NCBI RefSeq assembly: GCF_001678475.1
Contig: NZ_JTJR01000009.1
Span: 47,580-111,579, forward strand
DNA length: 64,000 nucleotides
From: Gallibacterium genomosp. 3
Lineage (GTDB): Bacteria > Pseudomonadota > Gammaproteobacteria > Enterobacterales > Pasteurellaceae
Reading direction: 5' to 3'
In this document: positions 1-10,276 of the stretch, one piece after another
Layout of the letters: every line of letters starts with the position of its first letter
Position numbering within the stretch: position 1 is the stretch's first letter
Translations under genes and position numbers: made by a program
The notes under the pieces: model-generated
What the model was told of the DNA's origin: nothing
Seen by the model: only the letters and a program-made list of their open reading frames with translations
The model's database searches: none

Positions 1-646
1 GTTTAAAATCCATAATCAAAGAATGAATTTTATTATTTGTCATTTGATAACGCATTGGATGTGCCACTACCGCCACGCCACCAGCTTGATGGATAACCTT
101 AATTGCCGTAGGAATATCACACCAATTTGCCTTAACATGGCAAGGCTTCCCTTGAGATAAATAACGTTTAAACGCTTGTCCTTCATTACTAACCAAACCA
201 ATATTCACCAAATAACGTGCATAATGTGCACGGGTGACTTCTCCTGTGGTTAAGGCTTGTGCTTCAGCGAATGCATTGGGTAAACCAAACTTTTTAAATT
301 TCTCACCAATTTCTACTGCTCTTGCATGACGCAAACGGGCTTGTTCCGCTAATAATGCTGTCATGGCTGGGTGTGTTTCATCAAAATCTAAGCCAACAAT
401 ATGGATTGTTTTTTCTTGCCATAACGTTGAAATTTCTACACCGCTAATTAATGTAATTTGCTGTTGCTGCGCAGCACGTCGAGCTTCAGCAATCCCATCT
501 ATCGTATCATGATCAGTGAGGGCTAATACCTCTAACTGCTGTTCTTTCGCACGTAAAATCAATTCTGTTGGCGTTAATACACCATCAGAAGCGCTACTAT
601 GGGTATGAAGATCTAATCTTGTAGTAGAGAGTTCAGATAATCGCAT
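1..646 (-). CDS. rnm: PHP-domain 5'-3' exoribonuclease / nucleotide phosphatase (RNase AM family), 3' part cut by window edge
   Basis: Read on the minus strand this opens with ATG at 644-646 and stays open for 215 codons to the window edge, so the C-terminus is missing. Metal-binding motifs of the PHP phosphoesterase fold are visible: DLHTHSSASDG at residues 12-22, LTDHDTIDG at 43-51, GVE near 69-71 and VAHPMRY near 194-200. This matches the TrpH/YciV family, known in E. coli as RNase AM, which trims 5' ends of rRNAs and hydrolyses 3',5'-bisphosphate nucleotides. It starts 18 bases beyond the stop codon of zapC on the same strand, so the two are probably co-transcribed. The family call is firm; the exact substrate is inferred from the family. 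Confidence 0.85.
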   Translation of the reverse strand, partial: MRLSELSTTRLDLHTHSSASDGVLTPTELILRAKEQQLEVLALTDHDTIDGIAEARRAAQQQQITLISGVEISTLWQEKTIHIVGLDFDETHPAMTALLAEQARLRHARAVEIGEKFKKFGLPNAFAEAQALTTGEVTRAHYARYLVNIGLVSNEGQAFKRYLSQGKPCHVKANWCDIPTAIKVIHQAGGVAVVAHPMRYQMTNNKIHSLIMDFK

Positions 647-663
647 TAGTGTTATATCGTTAA

Positions 664-1209
664 TTAAGCGTATTGTTTAAATATCATTTCAGGCACTTCG
701 ACTTCAATCATTAAAGCTTCAAGTCGATTAAGATGAATTCGGAATGGATGACCAAAATAATAGGTAGTTGGTGGTAAAACGACTTGTTGTTCGAGCAAAA
801 TCACCTCAGCAATATTATCTTCAATATTTGCAACTAGTACGTTTGCCCAAGATTCCATCGCGTTAATAAAACAACGAGCTAAACAAGGCTCTGTAACAAT
901 TTGTTGATCATCTACAATTCGGAAAAACCAGTTTTGTGGTTGCTTTGGTAATAAGAAATGTTGGCAGGCAATCGCACTATACGCCAATCGCTGGCAAATT
1001 TCTTCTGAGAATTGTAAAGGTTCTAAGAGATCTAAAAACAGCGCAACTTTATCAAGATCAGCTAATAAGAATTGACTTGTCGTTAAACCATCTCCATTTA
1101 ATACCTGTTTTGTTAATGTTGTTTCAACCAGTGTATCATTTGGCAGAACAGCGGTAAGGCAATCACGCACCGCATCATAACGCCATTTACACATATTATT
1201 GAATAACAT
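664..1209 (-). CDS. zapC: Cell division protein ZapC (FtsZ-associated)
   Basis: A 181-residue cytosolic protein with no signal peptide or membrane segment. It can be aligned by eye to E. coli ZapC over its whole length: a W-x-Y-D start, a middle block ending ALFLDLLE (E. coli ALYFSFEE), a block ending LPKQPQNWFF (E. coli LKPQMPKSWHF), and a late block EVILLEQQVVLP before FGHPFRIHLNRL. ZapC bundles FtsZ filaments at the division ring. In E. coli zapC lies next to pyrD; here pyrD is about 2 kb away with one transporter between, which supports the call. ATG at 1207-1209 is used, but the ATG five codons later is also possible. Similarity is moderate, so an uncharacterised relative remains possible. 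Confidence 0.72.
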   Translation of the reverse strand: MLFNNMCKWRYDAVRDCLTAVLPNDTLVETTLTKQVLNGDGLTTSQFLLADLDKVALFLDLLEPLQFSEEICQRLAYSAIACQHFLLPKQPQNWFFRIVDDQQIVTEPCLARCFINAMESWANVLVANIEDNIAEVILLEQQVVLPPTTYYFGHPFRIHLNRLEALMIEVEVPEMIFKQYA

Positions 1210-1280
1210 TAATCCATTCCCTCAAAAATAAATAATAAAATTTTCTAACTGTCTGATTATATGCTAAAAAACCGAATAAT

Positions 1281-1296
1281 GTGATGAAAAAATCAC
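1281..1296. repeat. Short perfect inverted repeat followed by a T run
   Basis: GTGAT, six bases, ATCAC, then CTTTTTTATAA, lying between the divergent zapC and SLC13 genes. It could be a weak terminator-like hairpin or an operator. The spacing does not fit a CRP site. No function assigned. Confidence 0.35.
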
Positions 1297-1447
1297 TTTT
1301 TTATAAATTTTTTATAAAATTTTTGCCATATTTAGTGCCATTATCAATTAATAAACAGCATTAAGTTCTTTTGATGACTTAATCCCTTCAATTACCCATT
1401 TTGTGGTAGGATAACTTACTTATTCTTACTCATTTTGGAGAATTATT

Positions 1448-3307
1448 GTGTTTCCGATGGAATGGCTCCCTGCGCAAATCAATCCACAACTTTTCATTGT
1501 CCTATTATTACTAATTGCAGCAATTTGGCTGTTTATTGCTAACAAAATCCGAATGGATGTCGTTGCTTTATTAGTATTAGTCGTTTTTAGTCTTACTGGT
1601 ATTTTAACCGTCCCTGAAATTCTTGCTGGATTTAGCGATCCAAATGTGGTGTTGATTGCACTACTATTTATTGTGGGTGAAGCGCTATTACGCACTGGTA
1701 TTGCTTATCAGGTAAGTGATTGGCTGTTGCGTATCGCTAATAATAATGAAGTTAAAGTTTTAATTTTATTGATGTTAGCTGTATGTGGACTTGGAGCGTT
1801 TATGAGCTCCACTGGAATTGTTGCAATCTTTATCCCTGTGGTGCTTGCTATTTGCCGTCGTATGCAAATTTCTCCAAAACAGCTGATGATGCCATTAAGT
1901 ATTGCAGGGCTAATTAGTGGCATGATGACCTTAATTGCAACGCCACCTAATTTAATTGCTAATGCTGAATTAGTAAAAGCAGGATGGCCAGCATTAAGTT
2001 TTTTCTCTTTTACCCCAATTGGCATAATGATTTTAGGACTGGGTATTATTTATCTACTAGTTGCACGCCATCTATTAGATAGTGGAAATCCTGAAGATCT
2101 CAAACAGAACTATAATCGTACTTCGATGAATGATTTAATTGAAAGTTATCAACTTTCTACGCGCGCACGCCAAGTTATTGTATTGCCTGATTCTCCATTT
2201 ATTGGTAAAACCTTAGATGAATTACATCTCCACTCTCGTTATCATATTTTGATTATTGCGATTGAGCGCTGGCGTCGTATCAGACGCATTGTCGTAACAC
2301 CATCTGCACTCACTGAATTAAGAGCTAAAGATATTTTGTTGTTTGATGTGACCAATACAGAATTAGATTGGCTCGATTTTTGTCAGCAACATCATCTAAA
2401 GCCAATTGAAGTAAGAGGCCAATACTTTAGTGAGAAAGCGAAAAGTGTAGGTATGGCAGAAATTTCACCGATTCCTGAAAGTGCTTTACTTGGTAAAATG
2501 GTGCGTGAAATTCGCTTCCAAAATAAATATGGTTTAACCATTGCTGGCGTGAAACGAGGACATACCTTGCTACAAACCGATATCGCTGAAGTTGAATTTA
2601 CTGTTGGCGATCAATATGTCGTGATTGGTGAATGGAAACAAATTCAAGCATTACAAAGTAAAAATCAGGATTTCTTTTTATTAAATTCACCTGCTGAAAT
2701 TGAGCAAGTAGCACCTGCGCTTAGCCAAGCTCCGCATGCACTCTTTTCCGTTGCCATTATGGTAGGGTTAATGGTTTCGGGCGTTGTTTCTAACGTAATT
2801 GCGGCTTTAATTACCTGTATTTTATTAGCAAAATTCCGTTGTATTGATGCAAAAAGCGCCTATAACGCCATCCATTGGCCAAGCCTCATTTTAATTGTTG
2901 GAATGATGCCTTTTGCAACAGCATTAACTAAAACAGGTGGAATTAATCTCGCCGTTGATGCGCTATTACAATTCGTTGGTGGTTGGGGTATCCATGCGAT
3001 TTTAGCCAGCTTATTTATTCTGTGTGCGATTATTAGCTCATTTATCTCAAACACCGCCACCGCTATTTTAATGGCACCAATTGCTGTCGCTATGGCTGCT
3101 AAGCTCGATATATCTCCAGTTCCTTTTGTGATTACCATTGCCATTTCTGCTTCTGCTGCCTTTATGACGCCTGTCGCCTCTCCTGTCAATACGATGGTTC
3201 TTGGTCCTGGTGGTTATAAATTTAGTGATTTCTTAAAAGTAGGCATTCCTTTTACCATATTGGTAATGCTCGCAACTATTTTTGTTGTGCCTATTTTATT
3301 TAAATAA
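1448..3307 (+). CDS. SLC13/DASS family anion permease with two internal TrkA-C (RCK_C) domains
   Basis: A 619-residue inner-membrane transporter of the type annotated as SLC13 family permease (E. coli YfbS-like). The N-terminal half has five or six hydrophobic spans (about residues 14-205). Two soluble TrkA-C-like domains follow at about 238-300 and 333-393, each with the V-x-x-x-S-P/L-L-G-K pattern. A second membrane half (about 425-618) contains SxxSxxxSNTATA and the ASPVNTMVLGPGGY segment typical of the family's anion/sodium sites. The start is GTG at 1448: the GGAG at 1437-1440 is seven bases upstream, a better fit than the in-frame ATG at 1457. The gene stands alone, converging on pyrD. 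Substrate (dicarboxylate, sulfate or other anion) cannot be told from sequence. Confidence 0.85.
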   Translation: MFPMEWLPAQINPQLFIVLLLLIAAIWLFIANKIRMDVVALLVLVVFSLTGILTVPEILAGFSDPNVVLIALLFIVGEALLRTGIAYQVSDWLLRIANNNEVKVLILLMLAVCGLGAFMSSTGIVAIFIPVVLAICRRMQISPKQLMMPLSIAGLISGMMTLIATPPNLIANAELVKAGWPALSFFSFTPIGIMILGLGIIYLLVARHLLDSGNPEDLKQNYNRTSMNDLIESYQLSTRARQVIVLPDSPFIGKTLDELHLHSRYHILIIAIERWRRIRRIVVTPSALTELRAKDILLFDVTNTELDWLDFCQQHHLKPIEVRGQYFSEKAKSVGMAEISPIPESALLGKMVREIRFQNKYGLTIAGVKRGHTLLQTDIAEVEFTVGDQYVVIGEWKQIQALQSKNQDFFLLNSPAEIEQVAPALSQAPHALFSVAIMVGLMVSGVVSNVIAALITCILLAKFRCIDAKSAYNAIHWPSLILIVGMMPFATALTKTGGINLAVDALLQFVGGWGIHAILASLFILCAIISSFISNTATAILMAPIAVAMAAKLDISPVPFVITIAISASAAFMTPVASPVNTMVLGPGGYKFSDFLKVGIPFTILVMLATIFVVPILFK

Positions 3308-3313
3308 GATGAC

Positions 3314-3340
3314 AAGAGGGGTAATTTCCCCTCTTTTTAC
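3314..3340. terminator. Rho-independent terminator between SLC13 permease and pyrD
   Basis: Stem AAGAGGGG (3314-3321) with CCCCTCTT (3328-3335), then T residues. It sits at the convergence of the two genes; the minus-strand side overlaps the pyrD stop codon at 3337-3339. Confidence 0.8.
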
Positions 3341-4353
3341 TTAATCTGACTTACTAAGTCTTGGATTAGTTTTGGACCGTGATAGATCAGACCAGAATAG
3401 AGTTGTAATAATTCTGCACCAGCAGCGATTTTCTGTTGTGCACTTGCAACACTATCAATACCACCACTGCCAATAATCGGGATCTCCCCTTTTAGCTCTT
3501 GATATAAGCGGGCAATAATTTTGGTACTTAATTCCTGTAACGGCTTACCACTTAACCCACCTTGTTGTTCTGCATTCGGTAATCCTGTGACATTGTCACG
3601 AGATAAAGTCGTATTGGTTGCAATTACGCCATCAAATTGATGACGGCGTAGGCTATCTGCAATCGCTACTAATTCTGCTTCTGTTAGATCTGGGGCTATT
3701 TTTAACGCAATTGGCACATATTTATTATGCTTCTCCGCTAATTGGTGTTGTTTCTCTTTGATTCCAGTCAGTAAATCTTCTAATAATTCACCATATTGTA
3801 GCTGGCGTAATCCCGGTGAATTTGGCGAAGAGATATTCACTGTAATATAGTCTGCATAGGTATAAACTTTATCTAAACAAAGTAGGTAATCCTCTTTCCC
3901 TTTTTCGACTGGAGTAAAAGTATTTTTACCAATATTGATGCCTAATGTGCCGTCATAACGAGATTTCTTAATATTTTCAATAACCTTATCAACACCTTCA
4001 TTATTAAAGCCATTCCGATTAATAATCCCCTCTGCCGATAGCAAACGAAATTGACGCGGTTTTGGATTTCCCGGCTGTAGTAAAGGTGTAACAGTGCCTA
4101 CTTCAATAAAGCCAAAACCTAATGCACCAAATCCATCTATCGCTTCTGCATTTTTATCTGCCCCCGCCGCTAATCCAATCGGATTTTTAAAAGTGATCCC
4201 CATACACTGCTTCGGTGTACCCACTGTATGCAAATATTTTTCTATTAAGCATTTGGCTGGGCTTCTACCAACTTTCCCTAAAATTTGGATTGTTAATTCG
4301 TGGGCAGTTTCCGCATCAAGTGAAAATAATCCTTTACGAATTAATGAATACAT
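3337..4353 (-). CDS. pyrD: Dihydroorotate dehydrogenase (quinone), class 2
   Basis: A 338-residue enzyme, close to the usual 336 for E. coli PyrD. It oxidises dihydroorotate to orotate and passes electrons to the quinone pool in the inner membrane (fourth step of pyrimidine synthesis). Class 2 marks are present: the N-terminal amphipathic helix ([20 protein letters not shown]), the FMN site segment [13 protein letters not shown] near residue 60, [28 protein letters not shown], the catalytic-base segment [14 protein letters not shown], and IGSGGI near the end. It is transcribed alone. An A/T-rich promoter region lies between it and the pepN terminator. Confidence 0.97.
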   Translation of the reverse strand: MYSLIRKGLFSLDAETAHELTIQILGKVGRSPAKCLIEKYLHTVGTPKQCMGITFKNPIGLAAGADKNAEAIDGFGALGFGFIEVGTVTPLLQPGNPKPRQFRLLSAEGIINRNGFNNEGVDKVIENIKKSRYDGTLGINIGKNTFTPVEKGKEDYLLCLDKVYTYADYITVNISSPNSPGLRQLQYGELLEDLLTGIKEKQHQLAEKHNKYVPIALKIAPDLTEAELVAIADSLRRHQFDGVIATNTTLSRDNVTGLPNAEQQGGLSGKPLQELSTKIIARLYQELKGEIPIIGSGGIDSVASAQQKIAAGAELLQLYSGLIYHGPKLIQDLVSQIK

Positions 4354-4406
4354 ACTCGTTTACCTCTCTGGATAGATGACTGTAATGTTTAATAAAATAA
4401 TCTTAT

Positions 4407-4440
4407 AAAAAAAGAGATACCAATCTGGTATCTCTTTTCC
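4407..4440 (-). terminator. Rho-independent terminator of pepN
   Basis: On the minus strand AAAGAGATACCA (4437-4426) pairs with TGGTATCTCTTT (4422-4411) around a three-base loop and is followed by a T run, four bases beyond the pepN stop codon. Confidence 0.85.
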
Positions 4441-4443
4441 CTA

Positions 4444-7056
4444 TTACTGTAATGCTTTCTCGATTTTTTCAAATAAATCTTTAGAAAGATTTTCCACTTC
4501 TCGTAAGCGTTCTAAACCACGTTTCATTAAAGTTTGACGCTGATTATCATAACGGGCAAAACGAATTAATGGTTCGATTAAACGTGCTGCAATTTGAGGA
4601 TTTGAACTATTTAAACGAATCAAAATATCCACTAAGAAACGATAACCAGAACCATCAATCATATGGAATGCATTTAGATTATGTGCACAGAAACTTCCTA
4701 CTAATGCACGTAATCGGTTTGGATTATTAAAGTTGAAACTTGGGTGTTCCATTAAATTAATTACTAAATCCAACACATTATCATCTGGTCGGGTCGCTTG
4801 AATTGCAAACCATTTATCCATCACCAAGCCATCATGTTGCCATTTCTGTTCAAAATCCACTAAGAGATCATCTCGGCAAGGTAATTGTGCTTGAGCCGCC
4901 AAACTTAATGCGGCTAACGTATCTGTCATATTATTAGCGTGTGTATAATGCTTCGCGACTAAAGTATTACCAAAATCGGTGAAAGCAAGATAACTAAGAC
5001 AAACATTGTTAAAACTGCGTAATGCAATACTTTCACGATCAACCTGATACTGTTCTGTTTGCGTATGATTATATAAGCGGAGGAAGCTGTCTTTCAGGGT
5101 TTGTGCAATTGTTTTTTGCATAAAACTACGTACCGCACGAATACCGACAGGATCAATCGTTTTAAATAGTTCTGCAAACTCGGTTTCTTTTGGCAAAGTA
5201 AAAATTAATGCAGTTAATTCAATATCTTGTTGGTAATTTTCTAATAAGTGATACAGCGCTTGAATAAATTCAGGTGATAACTGTAATTCTTGATGTTGCT
5301 GATAACGTTGTAAATTTTGACGTAATTCATTTGCTAATAACATTTGTACTGCATCCCAACGCACAAAGCCATTTTCTGCAAACTTCATCAAGGTAATTAA
5401 CTGCGCATTACTATATGGAAAATCTAATTTCACTGGCGCAGAAAACTCTTCTAGCAATGCTGGCACTGGTCGTTGATAGACTGGTGAGAACTCAAATGTT
5501 TGTTCATATTGAGTAACATTTAGCACATCATTAGTTAATGCTTGACCTTGTAAATTTAACGGTAATTTTTCGCCTGCTTCACTATACAATGCGATACGTA
5601 ATGGAATATGCAAATTCACTTTTTCCATTTGATCCATTGTCGGTGGGGTCATTTGTGATACATGCAAACGATAGGTTAAGGTATTTGCATCATATTCATC
5701 TGTGATAGTCAATTCTGGCGTGCCTGATTGGCTATACCAACGGCGGAATTGGGTTAAATCAATTCCTGACGCACGTTCCATTGCAGAAACAAAATCCTCA
5801 CAAGTCGCTGCAGTACCATCATTTTCTGCAATATATAGCTTCATCCCTGCTTGGAATTTTTCTTCACCCAATAGGGTATGAATCATACGAATCACTTCTG
5901 CCCCTTTTTCATAGACAGTCACGGTATAGAAGTTATTCATTTCAATCACTTTTTCTGGGCGAATTGGATGCGCCATTGGGCTAGCATCTTCAGCAAATTG
6001 CACTGCACGTAAAAACTTCACATTATTAATACGATTGACAGTACGTGAGCCTGTGTCAGAAGAAAATTCTTGATCACGGAAAACGGTCAATCCTTCTTTT
6101 AGACTAAGTTGAAACCAGTCACGACAAGTAACACGGTTTCCAGTCCAGTTATGGAAATATTCATGAGCAATCACACGCTCGACATCAAGATAATCTGTAT
6201 CAGTTGCAGTTTGTGGGTTAGCTAACACAAATTTAGAGTTAAAAATATTTAAGCCTTTATTCTCCATCGCTCCCATATTGAAGAAATCAACCGCAACGAT
6301 CATATAAATATCTAAATCGTATTCAAGATCAAAGCGTTGTTCATCCCATTTCATTGATTTTTTCAAACTTGCCATCGCCCAATCAGCACGGTTTAAATTG
6401 CCTTTATCAACATACAATTCTAAGGCAACTTCTCGACCACTTTTCGTAATAAACGTATCACGTAATAGATCAAAATCACCTGCGACTAATGCAAATAAAT
6501 AGCTTGGTTTTGGAAACGGATCTTGCCACTCAATCCAGTGATAACCATTATCTAATTCGCCTTGGCGAACACGATTCCCATTAGAAAGTAAGAATGGGTA
6601 TTTACTCTTATCTGCAATAATACGTGTGGTATAACGTGCTAACACATCTGGACGATCAAGCATATAGGTAATTTGACGGAAACCTTCTGCCTCACATTGA
6701 GTACAAAGTGCATCACCTGATTGATAAAGTCCTTGTAATGACGTGTTATGTGCTGGAGATAATAGGGTAACAATTTCTAATTCAAATTTATCTGCTGTTA
6801 CATCTGCAACATCTAGGGTTAAACTTTCATTGTCTTGTTGGTAATTGGTGAAATCTTGATTATTTAATTTAATCGATGCGAATTGAAAACTGTGGCCATC
6901 AAGGCGTAAGCTGGTTGCTTCTGGGTTTAATTTATGTACCAATGTTTTCGCTGTCACCTTGGTCTGTTCTGGGTCTAAACGAAATTCAAGAAAAATATCA
7001 CTAATCGTAAAATCGGGTTTCTTATAATCTTTTCTATACTTAGCTTTTGGTAACAT
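4444..7056 (-). CDS. pepN: Aminopeptidase N (M1 family zinc metallopeptidase)
   Basis: Cytosolic broad-specificity aminopeptidase of peptide breakdown. From the chosen start it has 870 residues, the family's normal length. It shows GAMENKG at 262-268, the zinc motif HEYFH at 298-302 and the distal zinc ligand Glu near 321 in LSLKEG. A longer reading begins at ATG 7066-7068 (MDKF prefix), but the sequence from MLPKAKYRKDY aligns directly with the E. coli and Haemophilus N-termini, and the upstream ATG has no usable ribosome site. It is monocistronic, divergent from purE, and ends at a strong terminator. Confidence 0.97.
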   Translation of the reverse strand: MLPKAKYRKDYKKPDFTISDIFLEFRLDPEQTKVTAKTLVHKLNPEATSLRLDGHSFQFASIKLNNQDFTNYQQDNESLTLDVADVTADKFELEIVTLLSPAHNTSLQGLYQSGDALCTQCEAEGFRQITYMLDRPDVLARYTTRIIADKSKYPFLLSNGNRVRQGELDNGYHWIEWQDPFPKPSYLFALVAGDFDLLRDTFITKSGREVALELYVDKGNLNRADWAMASLKKSMKWDEQRFDLEYDLDIYMIVAVDFFNMGAMENKGLNIFNSKFVLANPQTATDTDYLDVERVIAHEYFHNWTGNRVTCRDWFQLSLKEGLTVFRDQEFSSDTGSRTVNRINNVKFLRAVQFAEDASPMAHPIRPEKVIEMNNFYTVTVYEKGAEVIRMIHTLLGEEKFQAGMKLYIAENDGTAATCEDFVSAMERASGIDLTQFRRWYSQSGTPELTITDEYDANTLTYRLHVSQMTPPTMDQMEKVNLHIPLRIALYSEAGEKLPLNLQGQALTNDVLNVTQYEQTFEFSPVYQRPVPALLEEFSAPVKLDFPYSNAQLITLMKFAENGFVRWDAVQMLLANELRQNLQRYQQHQELQLSPEFIQALYHLLENYQQDIELTALIFTLPKETEFAELFKTIDPVGIRAVRSFMQKTIAQTLKDSFLRLYNHTQTEQYQVDRESIALRSFNNVCLSYLAFTDFGNTLVAKHYTHANNMTDTLAALSLAAQAQLPCRDDLLVDFEQKWQHDGLVMDKWFAIQATRPDDNVLDLVINLMEHPSFNFNNPNRLRALVGSFCAHNLNAFHMIDGSGYRFLVDILIRLNSSNPQIAARLIEPLIRFARYDNQRQTLMKRGLERLREVENLSKDLFEKIEKALQ

Positions 7057-7079
7057 AAACTTGTCCATCCATAAAACAC

Positions 7080-7095
7080 AAAAAAACGTGTGCTA
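7080..7095. promoter_or_regulatory. Possible PurR-type operator between pepN and purE
   Basis: A 16-base element centred on CG at 7087/7088 matches 10 of 16 positions of the enterobacterial PurR palindrome (core AAACGTGTGC). It is about 190 bases before purE and only 24 bases upstream of the pepN start, an odd distance for purE control. Weak candidate. Confidence 0.25.
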
Positions 7096-7275
7096 GGATA
7101 AGATTTTCTGGCTGAAGTTGCAATCAACTTTCAAGGATTTCCAATGGTTTCTCTCTATTTTCTCTCTATCTATAACCTATAACAAAATTTCTTACACAGA
7201 ATTATTCCTGTCATATTTCCCTGTTAGGCAAGAAATGCTATTCTTATCCCCCTCAATGTTCAAAAGGAAAATACT

Positions 7276-7776
7276 ATGGCAAAAACTGAAATCGCTATTG
7301 TGATGGGCTCAAAAAGTGATTGGAGTACCATGCAAGAAGCGGCATCTATTCTCGATCAATTACACGTTCCCTACCATGTTGAAATTGTTTCAGCTCACCG
7401 TACCCCTGATAAACTATTCCAATTCGCCGAAAATGCTCAACAAAATGGCTATAAAGTAATTATTGCTGGCGCTGGCGGTGCTGCACATTTACCAGGTATG
7501 CTCGCAGCGAAAACATTAGTGCCTGTATTAGGTGTACCGGTTAAAAGCTCGATGCTAAGTGGGGTAGATAGTTTATATTCGATCGTGCAAATGCCAAAAG
7601 GTATTCCTGTTGGAACATTAGCGATTGGCCCAGCGGGTGCTGCAAATGCGGGGTTACTTGCTGCACAAATTCTTGCTGTTTTTGATGCTCAATTAAGTAA
7701 TCGTTTGCGTGAGTTCCGTCAGCAACAAACTGACGATGTGTTAAACAATCCTGATCCTAGACTTATCAATCAATAA
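7276..7776 (+). CDS. purE: N5-carboxyaminoimidazole ribonucleotide mutase
   Basis: A 166-residue class I PurE that moves the carboxylate of N5-CAIR to C4, giving CAIR in purine synthesis. Signature GSKSDW at residues 11-16 and SAHRTP at 39-44, followed by the [12 protein letters not shown] loop; length is standard. Start ATG 7276 has AAAGGAAAATACT before it. A longer upstream reading frame overlaps its beginning but has no support. purK follows after two bases, so the pair forms the usual purEK operon and the two proteins act in sequence. Confidence 0.97.
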   Translation: MAKTEIAIVMGSKSDWSTMQEAASILDQLHVPYHVEIVSAHRTPDKLFQFAENAQQNGYKVIIAGAGGAAHLPGMLAAKTLVPVLGVPVKSSMLSGVDSLYSIVQMPKGIPVGTLAIGPAGAANAGLLAAQILAVFDAQLSNRLREFRQQQTDDVLNNPDPRLINQ

Positions 7777-7778
7777 TT

Positions 7779-8867
7779 ATGCAACAGAGTTCTCTTTATC
7801 CAACAATTTATGTTTTAGGTAGTGGTCAATTGGGCAGAATGTTACGCTATGCTGGCGCACCACTTGATATTCATGTCGTACCACTTGATTTCCATCAACA
7901 ACCTTTTCCATTAGATAACAATGCGATTGTGACTGCAGAAATCGAACGTTGGCCCGAAACTGAATTAACTCACCTTCTTGCCTCTCACCCTAATTTTATT
8001 AATCAAAAAGTTTTTGCTCGGTTAGCGGATCGATTAACCCAAAAACAATTACTCGATCAACTTGGTCTTGCTACTTCACCTTGGTTACATCTGACTAAAG
8101 AAACCCCTTGGTCACAAGTGTGGCAACAAGTTGCTAATAAAGTCGTCGTAAAACGTCGTACTGGTGGTTATGATGGGCGTGGTCAATGGATTGTTGACCA
8201 GCATAATACAGAAATAATTACTAAGGATCTTTTTGATCAAACTATTGCCGAAGCCTTTATTCCATTTGATGGTGAAGTTTCTTTAGTGGGTGCTCGTTTT
8301 GCTGATGGACGAACTTACTTTTATCCGATAACGCAAAATTTACAGCAACAAGGTATTTTACGTTACAGTGTCATTGCAACAACGAATCCACATCCATTGC
8401 AAGCTGAAGCAGAAGCAATGCTCGGTAAAATCATGCAACATCTCGATTATGTTGGTGTAATGGCAATGGAGTGTTTTGTGGTAAATGGTCATCTATTAAT
8501 TAATGAACTTGCACCTCGTGTTCACAATAGTGGACATTGGACACAATTTGGTGCCAATATCAGTCAATTTGAACTTCATTTACGTGCATTATTAAATTTA
8601 CCGACACCAACACTTACAGCACGAATGCCAACGGTTATGGTTAATCTGATTGGTACGCCTCATAACCCTGATTGGTTGGCTTTACCTTATTCTCAATTAC
8701 ATTGGTATGGCAAAGAGGTGCGTCCAGGAAGAAAATTGGGGCATATTAATATTGCTCATCAACAACCAGAGCAACTTAGCCAGATCTTGTCTGAGCTTGC
8801 ACCATTATTACCAGAAGATTATCAATCTGGTCTAGCTTGGGCACAACAACAGCTATTAGTAGATTAA
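7779..8867 (+). CDS. purK: N5-carboxyaminoimidazole ribonucleotide synthase
   Basis: A 362-residue ATP-grasp enzyme. It makes N5-CAIR from AIR, bicarbonate and ATP, the substrate for PurE encoded just upstream (two-base gap). Visible are the N-terminal nucleotide fold VLGSGQLGRML (residues 12-22), the ATP-grasp loop VVKRRTGGYDGRGQW, EAFIPFDGEVSL, and the active-site block INELAPRVHNSGHWT. Length is normal for the family. Confidence 0.97.
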   Translation: MQQSSLYPTIYVLGSGQLGRMLRYAGAPLDIHVVPLDFHQQPFPLDNNAIVTAEIERWPETELTHLLASHPNFINQKVFARLADRLTQKQLLDQLGLATSPWLHLTKETPWSQVWQQVANKVVVKRRTGGYDGRGQWIVDQHNTEIITKDLFDQTIAEAFIPFDGEVSLVGARFADGRTYFYPITQNLQQQGILRYSVIATTNPHPLQAEAEAMLGKIMQHLDYVGVMAMECFVVNGHLLINELAPRVHNSGHWTQFGANISQFELHLRALLNLPTPTLTARMPTVMVNLIGTPHNPDWLALPYSQLHWYGKEVRPGRKLGHINIAHQQPEQLSQILSELAPLLPEDYQSGLAWAQQQLLVD

Positions 8868-8967
8868 AGTTATCTCAGCACCAAGAAAGTGCTTGTCAAA
8901 GCCTTAAGTTTGGCGTTATAAATGACAACCTATTCAAACACAGCAAATGATATTAGAGGAAAATCCG

Positions 8968-10158
8968 ATGTTTAAACATATTGAAGCAGCACCAGCAGAT
9001 CCAATTCTTGGATTAGGAGAAGCATTTAAAGCTGAAACTCGTAGTAACAAAGTGAATTTAGGGATTGGTGTTTATAAAGATGCCAATGGGCAAACACCAA
9101 TTGTTAAAGCAGTAAAAGAAGCAGAAAAACGCTTACTGGCAAATGAAAATACAAAAAACTATCTTGGAATTGATGGCTTAGCAGAATTCAATCGTCAAAC
9201 TCAAATCTTACTTTTCGGTGCAGATCACGACATTATTAAAAATAAACGTGCAAAAACAGCTCAAAGTTTAGGTGGTACTGGTGCATTACGTATTGCAGCA
9301 GAATTTATCAAGCGTCAAACTTCAGCCAAAAATGTTTGGATTAGTGCACCAACATGGCCAAACCACAATGCTATTTTTAAAGCGGTTGGTATGAATATCT
9401 GTGATTATCGTTATTACGATAAAACCACTCACGGTTTAGATTGGGAAGGTATGTTAGCTGACTTAGCTAACGCACAAGCAGGTGATGTTGTGTTATTCCA
9501 CGGTTGCTGTCATAACCCAACTGGTATTGACCCTACACCAGAGCAATGGGCAACTTTAGCAAAAATGTCTGCTGAAAAAGGTTGGTTACCTTTGTTCGAT
9601 TTCGCTTATCAAGGTTTCGCTAATGGTCTAGAAGAAGATGCGATTGGTTTACGTACGTTTGCTGCAAACCACCAAGAATTATTAATTTCTAGTTCATATT
9701 CTAAAAACTTTGGTTTATACAACGAACGTGTTGGTGCCTTTACTTTAGTTGCCTCTGATGAAGAAGTAGCAACTCGTGCATTTAGCCAAGTTAAAACAAT
9801 TATTCGTACTCTTTACTCTAACCCAGCTTCTCACGGTGCAAGTGCGGTTGCAACTGTGTTAAGCGACGCTGATTTAAAAGCACAATGGGTAGCAGAACTT
9901 GATGAAATGCGTGCCAGAATTAAGACAATGCGTCAAAAATTCGTTGAGCTTTTAGCTAAACATGGTGCAAAACAAAACTTTGACTTTATTATTCAGCAAA
10001 ATGGTATGTTCTCCTTTAGCGGTCTTTCACCAGAACAAGTGGATCGTTTAAGAGAAGAATTTGCGATTTATGCTGTGCGCTCAGGTCGTATCAACGTTGC
10101 GGGTATTACTGAACAAAATATAGATTATCTCTGTGAAAGTATTGTGAAAGTGCTATAA
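8968..10158 (+). CDS. aspC: Aspartate / aromatic aminotransferase (class I PLP enzyme)
   Basis: 396 residues from the chosen ATG. It exchanges the amino group between aspartate (and aromatic amino acids) and 2-oxoglutarate. The PLP-binding lysine is in [16 protein letters not shown], at Lys246 from this start, the same number as in E. coli AspC; the substrate-binding segment [11 protein letters not shown] is also clear. The start is ATG 8968 because AGAGGA lies at the right distance; an in-frame ATG at 8947 overlaps that ribosome site. It follows purEK after a 100-base gap and is probably its own unit, closed by a hairpin terminator. Confidence 0.95.
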   Translation: MFKHIEAAPADPILGLGEAFKAETRSNKVNLGIGVYKDANGQTPIVKAVKEAEKRLLANENTKNYLGIDGLAEFNRQTQILLFGADHDIIKNKRAKTAQSLGGTGALRIAAEFIKRQTSAKNVWISAPTWPNHNAIFKAVGMNICDYRYYDKTTHGLDWEGMLADLANAQAGDVVLFHGCCHNPTGIDPTPEQWATLAKMSAEKGWLPLFDFAYQGFANGLEEDAIGLRTFAANHQELLISSSYSKNFGLYNERVGAFTLVASDEEVATRAFSQVKTIIRTLYSNPASHGASAVATVLSDADLKAQWVAELDEMRARIKTMRQKFVELLAKHGAKQNFDFIIQQNGMFSFSGLSPEQVDRLREEFAIYAVRSGRINVAGITEQNIDYLCESIVKVL

Positions 10159-10215
10159 CTACTAATATTACATACCTAACGGATTTTGAATCCGGTGGGT
10201 ACGTTTAAATAAAAG

Positions 10216-10247
10216 ATGTCGGATACAGTGTTATCCGACATTTTTGT
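10216..10247 (+). terminator. Rho-independent terminator downstream of aspC
   Basis: ATGTCGGATA (10216-10225) and TATCCGACAT (10232-10241) form a 10-bp stem followed by TTTTG. It serves aspC and partly the converging ycgN. Confidence 0.85.
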
Positions 10248-10276
10248 TTGTTAACAATCTAAAATCTTCTTACTAT

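Noticed and set aside
7118..7303. 61-codon frame overlapping the start of purE
   Set aside because: It conflicts with purE in another frame and has no ribosome site.
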